DNA from: Pseudomonadota bacterium
Lineage (GTDB): Bacteria; Pseudomonadota; Gammaproteobacteria; Burkholderiales; SG8-39
Assembly: GCA_947455195.1 (NCBI GenBank)
Contig: CANGMI010000006.1
Span: 124,001-188,000, forward strand
DNA: 64,000 nucleotides
Reading direction: 5' to 3'
The notes under the pieces: generated by a model
Seen by the model: the letters and a program-made list of their open reading frames with translations, nothing else
The model's database searches: none
Told to the model about the DNA's origin: nothing
Made by a program: the position numbers and the translations under genes
In this document: positions 11,513 through 20,016 of the stretch, one piece after another
Layout of the letters: the number at the start of each line of letters is the position of its first letter
How positions within the stretch are numbered: the first letter of the stretch is position 1

Positions 11513-12624
11513 TCGACACGCGCTCCACTTGCCTTGACCACCTTGGCCCACTTGTCGATCTCGGCCGCCATGAAACGGGCGAAATCCTGCGGTGAACCTC
11601 CCATCACATCAAACCCCTGGTTGGTGAACGCCTCGCGCACCGAGGGCAGGGCGAGTGCCTTGCGGGTTTCGACCGAGAGTCGTTCGGTGACCGCTGGCGG
11701 CATGCCGGCCGGGCCCACCAGACCAAACCATGCCGTCACCTCGAAGCCGGGCAGACCCGACTCGGCAATGGTGGGTACATCAGCCATCCAGGAAGGCCGA
11801 CTGGCCGCCGTCGATGCGATGAGCCGGACCTTGCCGCCCTTGCCCGCCGGGATGGCGTTGGGCGCATTCGGGAACATGAAGGCAACGTCGTTCTTCATCA
11901 CCGCGGTAATCGCCTCGGGCGAGCCCTTGAACGGCACATGCACGGCACGCACGCCCACCATGCTGTTGAACATCTCGGCCGCCAGATGCATCGAGGTACC
12001 TTCGCCACCCGACGAGAAGTTGACCGAACCGGGCGGCTGCGCGCGCAGCCAGGTGATGAATTCACGCAGGTTGGTTGCGGGCACTGCCGGCGACACGATG
12101 AGCGCGTTGGGGCTCGAGGCCAGCGCCGTCACCGGCGTGAAGTCGCGCAGGGCGTCATAGCCCGGATCCTTGTACAGGGTCGGATTGATGCCGTGCGAAC
12201 TGATCGAGGCGCCGAGCAGGGTGTAGCCATCAGGGGCTGCGCGGGCGACATGTTCGCCCGCCACCTTGCCACCGGCACCCGGCCGGTTCTCGACGACCAC
12301 GGGCTGCCCGAGCGCTCGCGACAACGGGTCGGCAATCACCCGCGCCACGATGTCGGAGGTGGATCCGGGGGAGAGGGTGACGACGATGCGCAGGCTGCGC
12401 GTGGGCCAGGTCTGCGTCTGGGCAGTGGCCGCCGCAGCACCGATGAGAGCGATGATCGGAATGAGACCACGGGCAAGGCGTACCACCGCGCGCAGCGAGG
12501 CCGGACCCTGCCTGTTGGCCGGATCGCCATGGCGATGCCGCGCGCGCCTGCGATCCACCATCGGGAATCCGCGGTGAGGGCTGGGCAACGCACTGAACCA
12601 GGCCATGGGCCAGTCGCTCGACAT
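11509..12624 (-). CDS. Bug/TctC-family periplasmic substrate-binding protein (1 of 3)
   Basis: The mature part begins 'QTWPTRSLRIVVTLSPGS', then 'DIVARVIADPLSRALGQPVVVENRPGAGG', the classic Bug receptor pattern. These proteins bind small carboxylates in the periplasm. The ATG at 12624 is chosen because GAGGAG precedes it; it gives 371 aa with an unusually long (about 70 aa) basic and proline/arginine-rich region before the hydrophobic signal core 'LIPIIALIGAAAATAQ'. A start at 'MVDRRRARHRHG' is an alternative. No TctA/TctB membrane partners are in the window. First gene of the operon 12624-9068. Confidence 0.88.
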   Translation of the reverse strand: MSSDWPMAWFSALPSPHRGFPMVDRRRARHRHGDPANRQGPASLRAVVRLARGLIPIIALIGAAAATAQTQTWPTRSLRIVVTLSPGSTSDIVARVIADPLSRALGQPVVVENRPGAGGKVAGEHVARAAPDGYTLLGASISSHGINPTLYKDPGYDALRDFTPVTALASSPNALIVSPAVPATNLREFITWLRAQPPGSVNFSSGGEGTSMHLAAEMFNSMVGVRAVHVPFKGSPEAITAVMKNDVAFMFPNAPNAIPAGKGGKVRLIASTAASRPSWMADVPTIAESGLPGFEVTAWFGLVGPAGMPPAVTERLSVETRKALALPSVREAFTNQGFDVMGGSPQDFARFMAAEIDKWAKVVKASGARVE

Positions 12625-12656
12625 CGGGCACTCTCCTCGGGGACTCAAGCGCCTCG

Positions 12657-12684
12657 ATTGTATCGCCCGGACACGGCGCGTGAA
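12657..12684 (-). promoter_or_regulatory. candidate promoter of the Bug-aldehyde dehydrogenase-esterase operon
   Basis: Minus-strand TTCACG (4/6), 16-nt spacer, TACAAT (5/6). The predicted transcript would start near 12650, giving a leader of about 26 nt that carries the GAGGAG site. Confidence 0.45.
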
Positions 12685-12804
12685 CGCCATGCGTCGCGTG
12701 TCGCACCAGAGTTAACCCGCACAGACGGTCTGGGGCAAGGCCCCTGGGGTAGACTGCAAGGAGGACCCGTCATTCGCCACATGCCTTCAGCAGGAGATCA
12801 CGCC

Positions 12805-13332
12805 ATGGCCGCTCGTCACCCGATGCCCCCCGAGGTTGCCAGCCTTTCCATCGACGAAATTGCTGCCCGCTACACCGGGCGTTTCCGTGACAAGAAGGCC
12901 GACTGGTACGCCTTCGAGGACGCGAAGATCGAGGGCTTCAAGCGCGCGCAGCACCGCTTCATCGGAGCTGGCGGTTCGGGCAAGCATGACGACCCCAACG
13001 TGATCCCGGCACGCGCACACACCCTGTCGATCATGTATGTCGAACCTGGCCAGGGCAACGCTGCCCACACCCACGAAGTGGAAGAGACCTTCTTCGTACT
13101 CGAGGGCTTCCTCACCGTCTTCGTCGAAACCGAGGCGGGCGACCGGCGCGAGATACGGCTGGGCAAGTGGGAGTGTGTGGCGTGCCCGCCCGGCGTGATC
13201 CACGGCTACATCAACGAGAGTCTGGAGCCGGTGTACTTTCAGGTCATGCTCGGCCGCGCCCGGCCCGAAGCCATGGGGTACGCCGATGACACGTTGTACG
13301 ACCGGCGCGAAGCCCACCTGAAGACCACCTGA
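12805..13332 (+). CDS. single-domain cupin protein
   Basis: 175 aa from the ATG at 12805, with CAGGAG 8 nt upstream. Cupin motif 1 is 'GQGNAAHTHEVEETFFVLEG' (metal ligands HxH, E) and motif 2 is 'CPPGVIHGYIN' (H). The intact HxH-E-H set predicts a metal-binding site, so a dioxygenase, isomerase or sensor role is possible; no substrate can be inferred. It is divergent from the Bug operon and is followed by two strong hairpins, so it looks monocistronic. Similar small cupins recur at 46095, 47851 and 52570. Confidence 0.82.
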   Translation: MAARHPMPPEVASLSIDEIAARYTGRFRDKKADWYAFEDAKIEGFKRAQHRFIGAGGSGKHDDPNVIPARAHTLSIMYVEPGQGNAAHTHEVEETFFVLEGFLTVFVETEAGDRREIRLGKWECVACPPGVIHGYINESLEPVYFQVMLGRARPEAMGYADDTLYDRREAHLKTT

Positions 13333-13350
13333 ACCGCCTTGCTGTCCGTG

Positions 13351-13373
13351 TCGGGCGCGCCACGAGCGCCCGA
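13351..13373 (+). terminator. hairpin after the cupin gene
   Basis: Perfect 8-bp stem TCGGGCGC / GCGCCCGA with a 7-nt loop, 19 nt after the cupin stop. No T tract follows. Confidence 0.5.
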
Positions 13374-13384
13374 GCTTGCCCTGA

Positions 13385-13407
13385 TCACCGGCCTGCCCTG
13401 CCGGTGA
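13385..13407 (+). promoter_or_regulatory. second hairpin, in front of uvrD
   Basis: Perfect 8-bp stem TCACCGGC / GCCGGTGA with a 7-nt loop, ending 22 nt before the uvrD ATG. It has the same 8-7-8 geometry as the hairpin at 13351 but a different sequence. It could be the second part of a tandem terminator or a leader structure of uvrD. Confidence 0.35.
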
Positions 13408-13429
13408 CAGGACCCCAGACCCCACCGCC

Positions 13430-15772
13430 ATGGCCGACCTCCTCAACGATCTGAACCCCGAGCAACTGGCGGCGGTCACCCTCCCCGCTCAGCACGCGCT
13501 GGTGCTCGCCGGCGCCGGCTCGGGCAAGACCCGAGTGCTCACCACCCGAATCGCCTGGCTCATCCAGACCGGCAACGCGAGCCCGCACTCGGTGCTCGGG
13601 GTCACCTTCACCAACAAGGCGGCGCGGGAGATGATGACGCGCCTCTCGACCCTGGTGCCGATGAGTCTGCGCGGCATGTGGGTGGGCACCTTTCACGGAT
13701 TGTGCAACCGGCTCCTGCGCGCCCATCATCGCGACGCCGGACTGCCGCAGACCTTCACCATTCTCGACACCCAGGACCAACTGGCGGTCGTCAAGCGGGT
13801 GATGAAGTCGATGCACGCCGACGAAGAGCGCTTTCCGCCACGCCAGGTGCAGTACTTCATCAATGACGCGAAGGAAGAGGGGCGGCGCCCCTCGCAGGTG
13901 GAGGTGCATGACGAATTCACCCGGCGCTATGCCGAGTACTACGCGGCCTATGACGAGCTCTGCCAGAAGGAAGGCACGGTCGACTTCGCCGAACTGCTGC
14001 TGCGCTCGCATGAATTGCTGGCCAACAACCAGCCGATACGCGAGCACTACCAGGGTCGCTTCAGATACCTGCTGATCGACGAGTTCCAGGATACGAACCG
14101 GCTGCAATATCGCTGGCTGAAGCTGCTCTGCGGGCCGCAGGCAGTGATGTTCGCCGTAGGCGACGATGACCAGTCGATCTACCGCTTCCGCGGCGCCAAT
14201 GTGGGCAACATGACTGACTTCGAGCGCGACTTCCAGGTGAAGAACCTGATCCGTCTCGAACAGAACTACCGCTCGCACGGCAACATCCTCAAGGCGGCCA
14301 ACACGCTCATCGCGAGCAACCGCAACCGCCTGGGCAAGAACCTCTGGACCGAAGCTGGCGATGGGGAGCCGCTGCGGGTGTTCGAAGCGCGCAGCGACAT
14401 CGAGGAGGCCGCCTGGCTGGTCGAGGAGGTGCAGGCGCTGGTTCGCGAGGGGCATGCACGGCGCGACATCGCGGTGCTCTACCGCTCGAATGCGCAGTCG
14501 CGGGTGGTCGAACACGCACTCTTTTCGGCCGGCATTTCCTATCGGGTTTACGGTGGCCTGCGCTTCTTCGAGCGGCTCGAAGTGAAGCACGCGCTCGCCT
14601 ATCTGCGTCTGGCCGCGAACCCCGCCGATGATGCAGCCCTCTTGCGGGTGGTCAATTTTCCGACGCGCGGCATCGGGGCTCGCGCCATGGAAATGCTGCA
14701 GGACACGGCAGCCGCCGCCCGCTGTAGCCTCTGGGATGCCATTCCGAAAGTCGCGGGCAAGGCTGGCGGCTCGCTCGCAGGCTTCGCCCGACTGATCGAA
14801 TCACTGCGCAGCGAGGCGGCCGGATTGCCGCTGCCTGAAGTGGTGGAACTGGTGCTGCACAAGAGCGGTCTGGTCGCCCACTACAAGGCCGAGCGCGAAG
14901 GTGCCGACCGGGTCGAGAACCTCGAGGAACTGGTGAATGCCGCGGCAGCATTCGTGCAGGAAGAGGGGCTGGCCGGTGCACCCGCCTACGTGCTCGACGC
15001 AGAACCGCTGGAATCGAACGAATTCCAGTCGGCGGCAGGGGTCGCGGCATCGACGGGCAGCCCGGACGACGTTGGCGATGGGGTTGGCAGGAACGAGGTC
15101 GGCAACATCGGCGTCGCTGCCGGCGCTACCCCCCCCGGCGATGATCCAGCCACCGAATTCCAGGACCCGCTCGCCGCATTCCTCGCCCACGCCTCGCTCG
15201 AATCGGGCGAGAACCAGGCAGGCGAAGGCAGCGACGCGGTACAGATGATGACGGCGCACTCGGCCAAGGGGCTCGAATTCCACAACGTCTTCATCACCGG
15301 GCTCGAAGAGGGGCTCTTCCCCCACGAAAACAGCCTCAACGAAGACGAGGGCCTCGAGGAAGAACGACGCCTGATGTACGTGGCGATCACCCGCGCCCGC
15401 ACCCGCCTCTACCTGTCGTTTGCGCAGTCGCGCATGCTGCACGGGCAGACGCGGTACAACGTGGCCTCGCGCTTCTTTGACGAACTGCCGCGCAACCTCA
15501 TGAAGTGGCTTACCCCCACGCTGGCTCGCAGCCAGCGCGATGCCGACCCGTGGTCAGGCTCGGCGTCTGCGCCCGCCCCCCGCCAGGCCAGCCAGAGCGC
15601 GCAAGCCATGCCCTTTCGCGTAGGCCAGAACGTGAGCCACGCGAAGTTCGGCGCCGGCATCATCGTCGATGCCGAAGGCAGCGGCAGTGATGCGCGGGTA
15701 CGCATCAACTTCGGCGGCGCCCACGGCCTCAAGTGGCTGGCGCTGGAATACGCGAAGCTGACGGCAGGCTGA
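13430..15772 (+). CDS. uvrD: DNA helicase II (UvrD/PcrA-type, SF1A)
   Basis: ATP-driven 3'-5' helicase for nucleotide excision and mismatch repair. 780 aa (E. coli 720). Motifs in order: GAGSGKT at 28-34, 'VTFTNKAAREM', 'LIDEFQDTN' near 215, 'GDDDQSIYRFRGA' near 245, 'QNYRSH' near 278, 'MTAHSAKGLEF' near 606 and 'RRLMYVAITRAR' near 648. The extra length includes an acidic, Gly/Ala-rich linker at about residues 523-585, and a C-terminal Tudor-like segment ('FRVGQNVSHAKFGAGIIVD') that in UvrD/PcrA contacts RNA polymerase. No clear ribosome site is close to the ATG. Confidence 0.95.
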   Translation: MADLLNDLNPEQLAAVTLPAQHALVLAGAGSGKTRVLTTRIAWLIQTGNASPHSVLGVTFTNKAAREMMTRLSTLVPMSLRGMWVGTFHGLCNRLLRAHHRDAGLPQTFTILDTQDQLAVVKRVMKSMHADEERFPPRQVQYFINDAKEEGRRPSQVEVHDEFTRRYAEYYAAYDELCQKEGTVDFAELLLRSHELLANNQPIREHYQGRFRYLLIDEFQDTNRLQYRWLKLLCGPQAVMFAVGDDDQSIYRFRGANVGNMTDFERDFQVKNLIRLEQNYRSHGNILKAANTLIASNRNRLGKNLWTEAGDGEPLRVFEARSDIEEAAWLVEEVQALVREGHARRDIAVLYRSNAQSRVVEHALFSAGISYRVYGGLRFFERLEVKHALAYLRLAANPADDAALLRVVNFPTRGIGARAMEMLQDTAAAARCSLWDAIPKVAGKAGGSLAGFARLIESLRSEAAGLPLPEVVELVLHKSGLVAHYKAEREGADRVENLEELVNAAAAFVQEEGLAGAPAYVLDAEPLESNEFQSAAGVAASTGSPDDVGDGVGRNEVGNIGVAAGATPPGDDPATEFQDPLAAFLAHASLESGENQAGEGSDAVQMMTAHSAKGLEFHNVFITGLEEGLFPHENSLNEDEGLEEERRLMYVAITRARTRLYLSFAQSRMLHGQTRYNVASRFFDELPRNLMKWLTPTLARSQRDADPWSGSASAPAPRQASQSAQAMPFRVGQNVSHAKFGAGIIVDAEGSGSDARVRINFGGAHGLKWLALEYAKLTAG

Positions 15773-15803
15773 GAGCGGCCGTCAGCCCCAGCGGAATCAG
15801 CCC

Positions 15804-16706
15804 CTACCCGATCAGCCCCGCCCTCTCGAGCACCCCGTCGAGCCGCTTCTCCAGTTCCGGCGTGGCCGGCACCATGGGCAAGCGGTGTTCGTTGCGATCG
15901 ATGAGACCGATGCGCTTCATCATGTACTTCATCGGGATCGGGTTGGTATCGAAGAAGATGGCACGCATCAGTTCGAAGAGCTTGTAATGCAGCGCACGCG
16001 CCGTCGGCATGTCGTTGGCGAGCGTGGCCTCGCACATCTGCGCGATCTCGCGCGGTGCGAGATTGGCAGCGGCATTCATCGTGCCCTGGGCGCCCAGTGC
16101 CATCATCGACAGCGTGAACTCCTCGAGCCCGACGAAGACCCGGAACTCGGGTCCGAAGCGCGCGAGCATCTCGGTCACGAAGGCATGATCGTCGACCGCG
16201 TGCTTGATGCCCACGAAATGCGGAATGGCCTCGGCGATGCGCTCGAGCGTGGCCATCTCGACCTTGAAGGCCGAACGGCCCGGAATGTGATACATCATGA
16301 GCGGCACGGTGCTGCGGCGCCCCAGGTCGATGAAGTACTCGGCCACGCCGCGCTGCGGGGCTCGGATGTAGTAGGGCGTCACGACCAGCAGCGCATCGGC
16401 ACCGGCATGGGCCGCGAACTCGGTGAGTTCCACCGTCTCGGCATGCGATTGCGAACCGGTCGCGGCTACGACAGGAATACGCTTGCCGACCGCATCAACC
16501 GCAAACTTCACCAGCGCATTGCGCTCGGCGATGGTGAGGGTCGAAGGCTCGGAGGTGGTGCCGTTGACCAGGATGCCGTGAGTTCCGTTGGCGATCTGAT
16601 GTTCGATCAGACGACCGTAGGTGTCGAAATCGGGACGGCCGTCCTTGAACGGGGTGATGAGCGGCGGGATCGACCCGGTGAGAAAGTGCTTCGGCAACGT
16701 GATCAT
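15804..16706 (-). CDS. DapA/dihydrodipicolinate synthase-family lyase
   Basis: 300-aa class I aldolase fold. The Schiff-base lysine is K168 ('GIKHA'), the catalytic tyrosine Y139 in 'YHIPGRS', with T50/T51 ('NGTTSE') and Y112. R144 matches E. coli DapA R138. These residues allow pyruvate-dependent aldol chemistry. The operon context (oxygenases, a decarboxylase-like protein, a cyclodeaminase) argues for a catabolic aldolase or dehydratase rather than the biosynthetic DapA, and 'TTSEPS' departs from the usual 'TTGES'. Last gene of the minus-strand operon that starts at 21256. Confidence 0.85.
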   Translation of the reverse strand: MITLPKHFLTGSIPPLITPFKDGRPDFDTYGRLIEHQIANGTHGILVNGTTSEPSTLTIAERNALVKFAVDAVGKRIPVVAATGSQSHAETVELTEFAAHAGADALLVVTPYYIRAPQRGVAEYFIDLGRRSTVPLMMYHIPGRSAFKVEMATLERIAEAIPHFVGIKHAVDDHAFVTEMLARFGPEFRVFVGLEEFTLSMMALGAQGTMNAAANLAPREIAQMCEATLANDMPTARALHYKLFELMRAIFFDTNPIPMKYMMKRIGLIDRNEHRLPMVPATPELEKRLDGVLERAGLIG

Positions 16707-16726
16707 GTCGGTCTACCTGGTTGCAG

Positions 16727-16747
16727 GCCCGGGCGCGGGACCCGGGC
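16727..16747 (-). terminator. hairpin between the bicupin and DapA-family genes
   Basis: 7-bp stem GCCCGGG / CCCGGGC with a 7-nt loop. A second smaller hairpin (16757-16773, GCCTCC / GGAGGC) overlaps the bicupin stop. Either could lower read-through into the DapA-family gene. No T tract. Confidence 0.35.
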
Positions 16748-16764
16748 GATCGAGATGCCTCCGG

Positions 16765-17886
16765 TCAGGAGGCCACCTTGGCGCGGTTGGTGTCAAAGCC
16801 CTGCTCGGTGCCCAGGACCAGCGCCGGCTTCTTCAGGTCTTCCTGCCACAGCAACGACTCCATGTAGATGTTGAGCGGCTGATCCTGCACCGTGAGTTCA
16901 TAGACGTAATCGTCGTAGGAGGCGTGGTTGTGCACCGCCCAGCCCGGCGCCGAAAGCATCAGGTCGCCCGCCTTCCACTCGTAGCGCTGACCTGCCACAT
17001 GGCTGAAGCCCGAGCCGTGGAAGTAGTAGTTGATGGCCGCCGAAGAATGACGATGTGGCCGGTCGACGATCTTGGGCGGCCGGATGGTCATCGTGGCAAA
17101 GAAGTTCGGCGTGATGCCGTTGGTACGCCCGGTGATCGGGTTGTAGTACATGTAGAGACGACGCCCGATGTAGTCCTTGCCGAGCGCCTCGAGCTTGTCC
17201 AGTTCGGGCTTCACCTTGTTCCAGGCGAAGTGCAGCGGCCGCGACGCGACTGGGGTCGGGTTGATGAGGGTCTCGTAGGGCATCAGGAGGCCACCGTCCT
17301 CGGTGATCGGGAAGATGCCAAACGGGCTCTTGCGACGCGGGTCGGCGGCCTCCGCCTCGTCGTGCGCGGGCGCCGCCACGATCTGCGGATCGTCTTCGGG
17401 CAGATAGACCTGCATGTGCTGCAGCAGCGGCACGTTGGAGTAGGTGAGGCGTACCTGGATGTCGCGCGTATCGTTGCCGTGCACGTAGGTGGCAAACGAC
17501 GGGTGGTTCCAGACATCGTACTGCTCGTAATCGATGCGCCGACCAGCCACCTCGCAATGGCCACCGCCACGGATGCAGAAATTGACTTCCGTGGCGTTGT
17601 GGCGGAAGGCGAGCGTCTTCTCGCCAGGCTTCAGCACCGAAAGCTTCACCTGGATGCCCGGGGTCATGCCCGGCGCATTGGCCTCGGCAAACGGATGCAC
17701 GATGAGCGACTCGCGGCGGCCATTGGCCGGCCGCGATGCACTGGCCAGACGCTCGACCTCGGCGTCGATCTGCTCGCGCGTGACCACGATCGGCGGAAAG
17801 TAGTTGTTGGCATCGGTCGCGCTCGCCCCGCTGCGATCCAGAAACTGACCGTCGACCTTGGCGAAGTCCTTGCGAAAGTCATTCAT
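16765..17886 (-). CDS. bicupin protein, gentisate 1,2-dioxygenase-like
   Basis: 373 aa from the ATG at 17886, with GAGGAG 8 nt upstream. Two cupin domains at about residues 75-160 and 265-335. The second has an apparently complete metal site: H278 and H280 ('RPHRH') and H319 in 'GWAVHNH'. The first keeps only scattered histidines (H96, H110, H128). Ring-cleaving bicupins (gentisate, salicylate, 1-hydroxy-2-naphthoate dioxygenases) have this two-domain layout but usually use the first domain, so the substrate and even dioxygenase activity are inferences. It follows an ornithine cyclodeaminase-family gene after 28 nt. Confidence 0.72.
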   Translation of the reverse strand: MNDFRKDFAKVDGQFLDRSGASATDANNYFPPIVVTREQIDAEVERLASASRPANGRRESLIVHPFAEANAPGMTPGIQVKLSVLKPGEKTLAFRHNATEVNFCIRGGGHCEVAGRRIDYEQYDVWNHPSFATYVHGNDTRDIQVRLTYSNVPLLQHMQVYLPEDDPQIVAAPAHDEAEAADPRRKSPFGIFPITEDGGLLMPYETLINPTPVASRPLHFAWNKVKPELDKLEALGKDYIGRRLYMYYNPITGRTNGITPNFFATMTIRPPKIVDRPHRHSSAAINYYFHGSGFSHVAGQRYEWKAGDLMLSAPGWAVHNHASYDDYVYELTVQDQPLNIYMESLLWQEDLKKPALVLGTEQGFDTNRAKVAS

Positions 17887-17914
17887 CGTGCTGCTCCTCG
17901 TGAAGTCGTTCGAC

Positions 17915-18898
17915 TCAGTGTGATCGCCGCGAAACGCGCGGCTTTTCCTTGCGGGGTTGCGGAATGACGCGTCCGACGCCGCCGGCACGGGCTCGCCGAA
18001 CCAGCTCGGTACCCATGGCGAGATCGGAGATGCCCATGCCCATCGCCTTGAAGAGCGAGAGATCCTCGGCCGCGTCGCGCCGCCTGCCGGTCGCGATCAG
18101 CGCCGAGAGCGGCCGCACTGCATCCCAGCCGCGCGCATCGAATCGGGTCATGAACTCGCGCGACAGTTGCTGCACGCCGGGCAGGTTGTCGACGGCAATG
18201 CGGCCGACACGCTCGAACACATCCTGCGAGAACTCCTCGCGATCGGGCGCAATGGCCCCCACGGCGTTGAGGTGGGTCCCTCGCTCGAGCATGGCAGCAT
18301 CCAGACACGGCGTGGTGGCACGTGTCACCAGCGTGACGATGCCGGCACCGGCGCAGGCCGCCGCTACCGAAGCCACTTCGACCACCTCGATGCCGAACTC
18401 GGCGCGCGCCTTGTCGGCGAAGGCCGCCCGCGACTCGGGTCGCGGGCTGTAGACCTGCAGGCGCCGGATATCGCGCACGGCGAGCATCGCACCGACCTGC
18501 GACAGGGCCTGCTTGCCGGTGCCCACGAGACCCATCACGGGCACCACTGCGCTCGCCATCCAGTCGGCAGCTACACCCGAGATGCCACCCGTGCGCATGT
18601 TGCCCATGGCAAACGCCTCGATCACCGCCACCAGGGAGCCGTTGCTGGCATCCCAGAGCATCAGGAGCGGCGAGGTGCCACCACCGGTGTGCGCCCAGGT
18701 CTTGGTACCCACCAGATCACCGAGCTTGGCGCCAATGGCGTGCAGGTTGCTGGTGCCGTACTGGAGCAATGTCTTGGTCATGTTGGCGGCCTCGCCGGCA
18801 GCCTCCAGCACCAGCGCCTGCTCCAGAGCGCCGATGGCATCCTTCAGGTCCATCAGACCGACTACATCCTGCTCGGTCAGCCACAGTGCATCACTCAT
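17915..18898 (-). CDS. ornithine cyclodeaminase / mu-crystallin family protein
   Basis: 327 aa from the ATG at 18898 (AGGAG 7 nt upstream; a GTG one codon earlier is possible). The Rossmann nucleotide-binding motif is 'VMGLVGTGKQALSQ'. 'GTKTWAHTGGGTSPLLMLWD' near residue 65 and 'HLNAVGAIAPDREEF' near 235 match the family, whose members reduce imines, deaminate ornithine or oxidise imino acids with NAD(P). The substrate here is unknown. Located between a decarboxylase-like and a bicupin gene in one operon. Confidence 0.88.
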   Translation of the reverse strand: MSDALWLTEQDVVGLMDLKDAIGALEQALVLEAAGEAANMTKTLLQYGTSNLHAIGAKLGDLVGTKTWAHTGGGTSPLLMLWDASNGSLVAVIEAFAMGNMRTGGISGVAADWMASAVVPVMGLVGTGKQALSQVGAMLAVRDIRRLQVYSPRPESRAAFADKARAEFGIEVVEVASVAAACAGAGIVTLVTRATTPCLDAAMLERGTHLNAVGAIAPDREEFSQDVFERVGRIAVDNLPGVQQLSREFMTRFDARGWDAVRPLSALIATGRRRDAAEDLSLFKAMGMGISDLAMGTELVRRARAGGVGRVIPQPRKEKPRVSRRSH

Positions 18899-18977
18899 CA
18901 CCTGTCTCCTCTCGGCCCATCAGCCCGAAGGCCCGGGTCATCGCAACCACCCACCGGCGCTGACGCGCGCGAGGCGC

Positions 18978-19958
18978 CTACACCTTCACCGAACTGAGCA
19001 CTTCCTTCGGAAAGAGTTCCTCGACCGCGAGCTTGCGATGGCACACGCCCTGCTCGAACGCGTACTGCAGGAACGCTTCCAGGGTAGGCCGGTTGGGCTC
19101 CAGACCGTAGGGATAGAAATCGGGCCCGAAAAGATCCCGCAGACGCTGGGTGTAATCGGGCAGCCAGGGCATCGGCGCATGCGAGGCAGCCACCTCGGAC
19201 ATGCGCTCGACCGAGCGGTCCTTGGCCGCACTGAAGGCCTTGTACAGGTTCATCGCCACCCAGGGGTGACGCCTGAACACATCGCCGCGCATCACCAGCA
19301 CGTGCATGATCGGGTAGATGCCAGTCTTGCGGTAGTAAGCTTCCTCGACCGGGCGATAGTCGGGGATGAGGCGGCGAATGCCCTTGCCCAGCGACACCGG
19401 CGGGCGCGCGGTCAGGGCGGCATCGAGCTCCCCGGCACGCAGCATCGCATCGATCGAGCGCTCAGGCATGCTGCGGTAGCGGATGTCGGCGGGCAACTTC
19501 AGCGCGACCTTCTCGACCCGGCCAGCCTGATTGACCCCGGCCTGCACCCAGTCGACGCTCGACAGCGGGACCCCGAACTCGTGGGCAAGCATGCCACGCG
19601 AATAGATCGAGGCGGTCTGGGCCCACTCGGGGATGCCGATACGCTTGCCCGCCAGTTCGGTGGCCGACCGGAGGGGGCTGTCCTCGGCCACGTAGATCGA
19701 CGAATGACGAAACGCGCGCGAGATGAAGACGGGCAATGCGATGACGCTGTCGTCGCCCTGCGAACGCAGTGACACGTACTTGCCCATCGACAGTTCGGCA
19801 ATGTCGAACTCGCGGAACTTGGCGAAGCGGTAGAAGATCTCCTCGATCGGCAGCGTCATCGACAGGAGTCGCACACCCTCGACCGGGATGCGCCCGCTCG
19901 TGACTTCCTGGGTGTGATCGTATTCGTCGAGCGCAATCGACAGGTCGAGCAGACTCAT
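18978..19958 (-). CDS. 4,5-dihydroxyphthalate decarboxylase-like protein, copy 2
   Basis: 326 aa from the ATG at 19958. Same family as 6574-7566: 'LSIALDEYDHTQEV', 'FREFDIAELSMGKYVSL', 'RHSSIYV', 'GKRIGIPEWAQTASIY', 'ALTARPPVS', 'YPIMHVLVMR' and a 'FYPYGLEPNRPTLEAFLQY' C-terminal segment. No signal peptide. Pairwise identity to copy 1 looks moderate, so they probably act on different substrates. It sits between a TauD-type dioxygenase and a cyclodeaminase-family gene. A transport-receptor role without export is unlikely but not excluded. Confidence 0.75.
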   Translation of the reverse strand: MSLLDLSIALDEYDHTQEVTSGRIPVEGVRLLSMTLPIEEIFYRFAKFREFDIAELSMGKYVSLRSQGDDSVIALPVFISRAFRHSSIYVAEDSPLRSATELAGKRIGIPEWAQTASIYSRGMLAHEFGVPLSSVDWVQAGVNQAGRVEKVALKLPADIRYRSMPERSIDAMLRAGELDAALTARPPVSLGKGIRRLIPDYRPVEEAYYRKTGIYPIMHVLVMRGDVFRRHPWVAMNLYKAFSAAKDRSVERMSEVAASHAPMPWLPDYTQRLRDLFGPDFYPYGLEPNRPTLEAFLQYAFEQGVCHRKLAVEELFPKEVLSSVKV

Positions 19959-20016
19959 GAGCGAGCTTCCATCGTTCTGGTGCAGTGGATACGAAAGACG
20001 GTCGGAAGGGGGCCCG

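Noticed and set aside
13351-13407. Inverted repeats as insertion sequence ends
   Set aside because: The two hairpins differ in sequence, enclose no transposase and show no target duplication.
15804-16706. Biosynthetic dapA
   Set aside because: Catalytic residues are present, but it lies at the end of a catabolic operon and has an altered TTG[ES] motif; called only as a family member.
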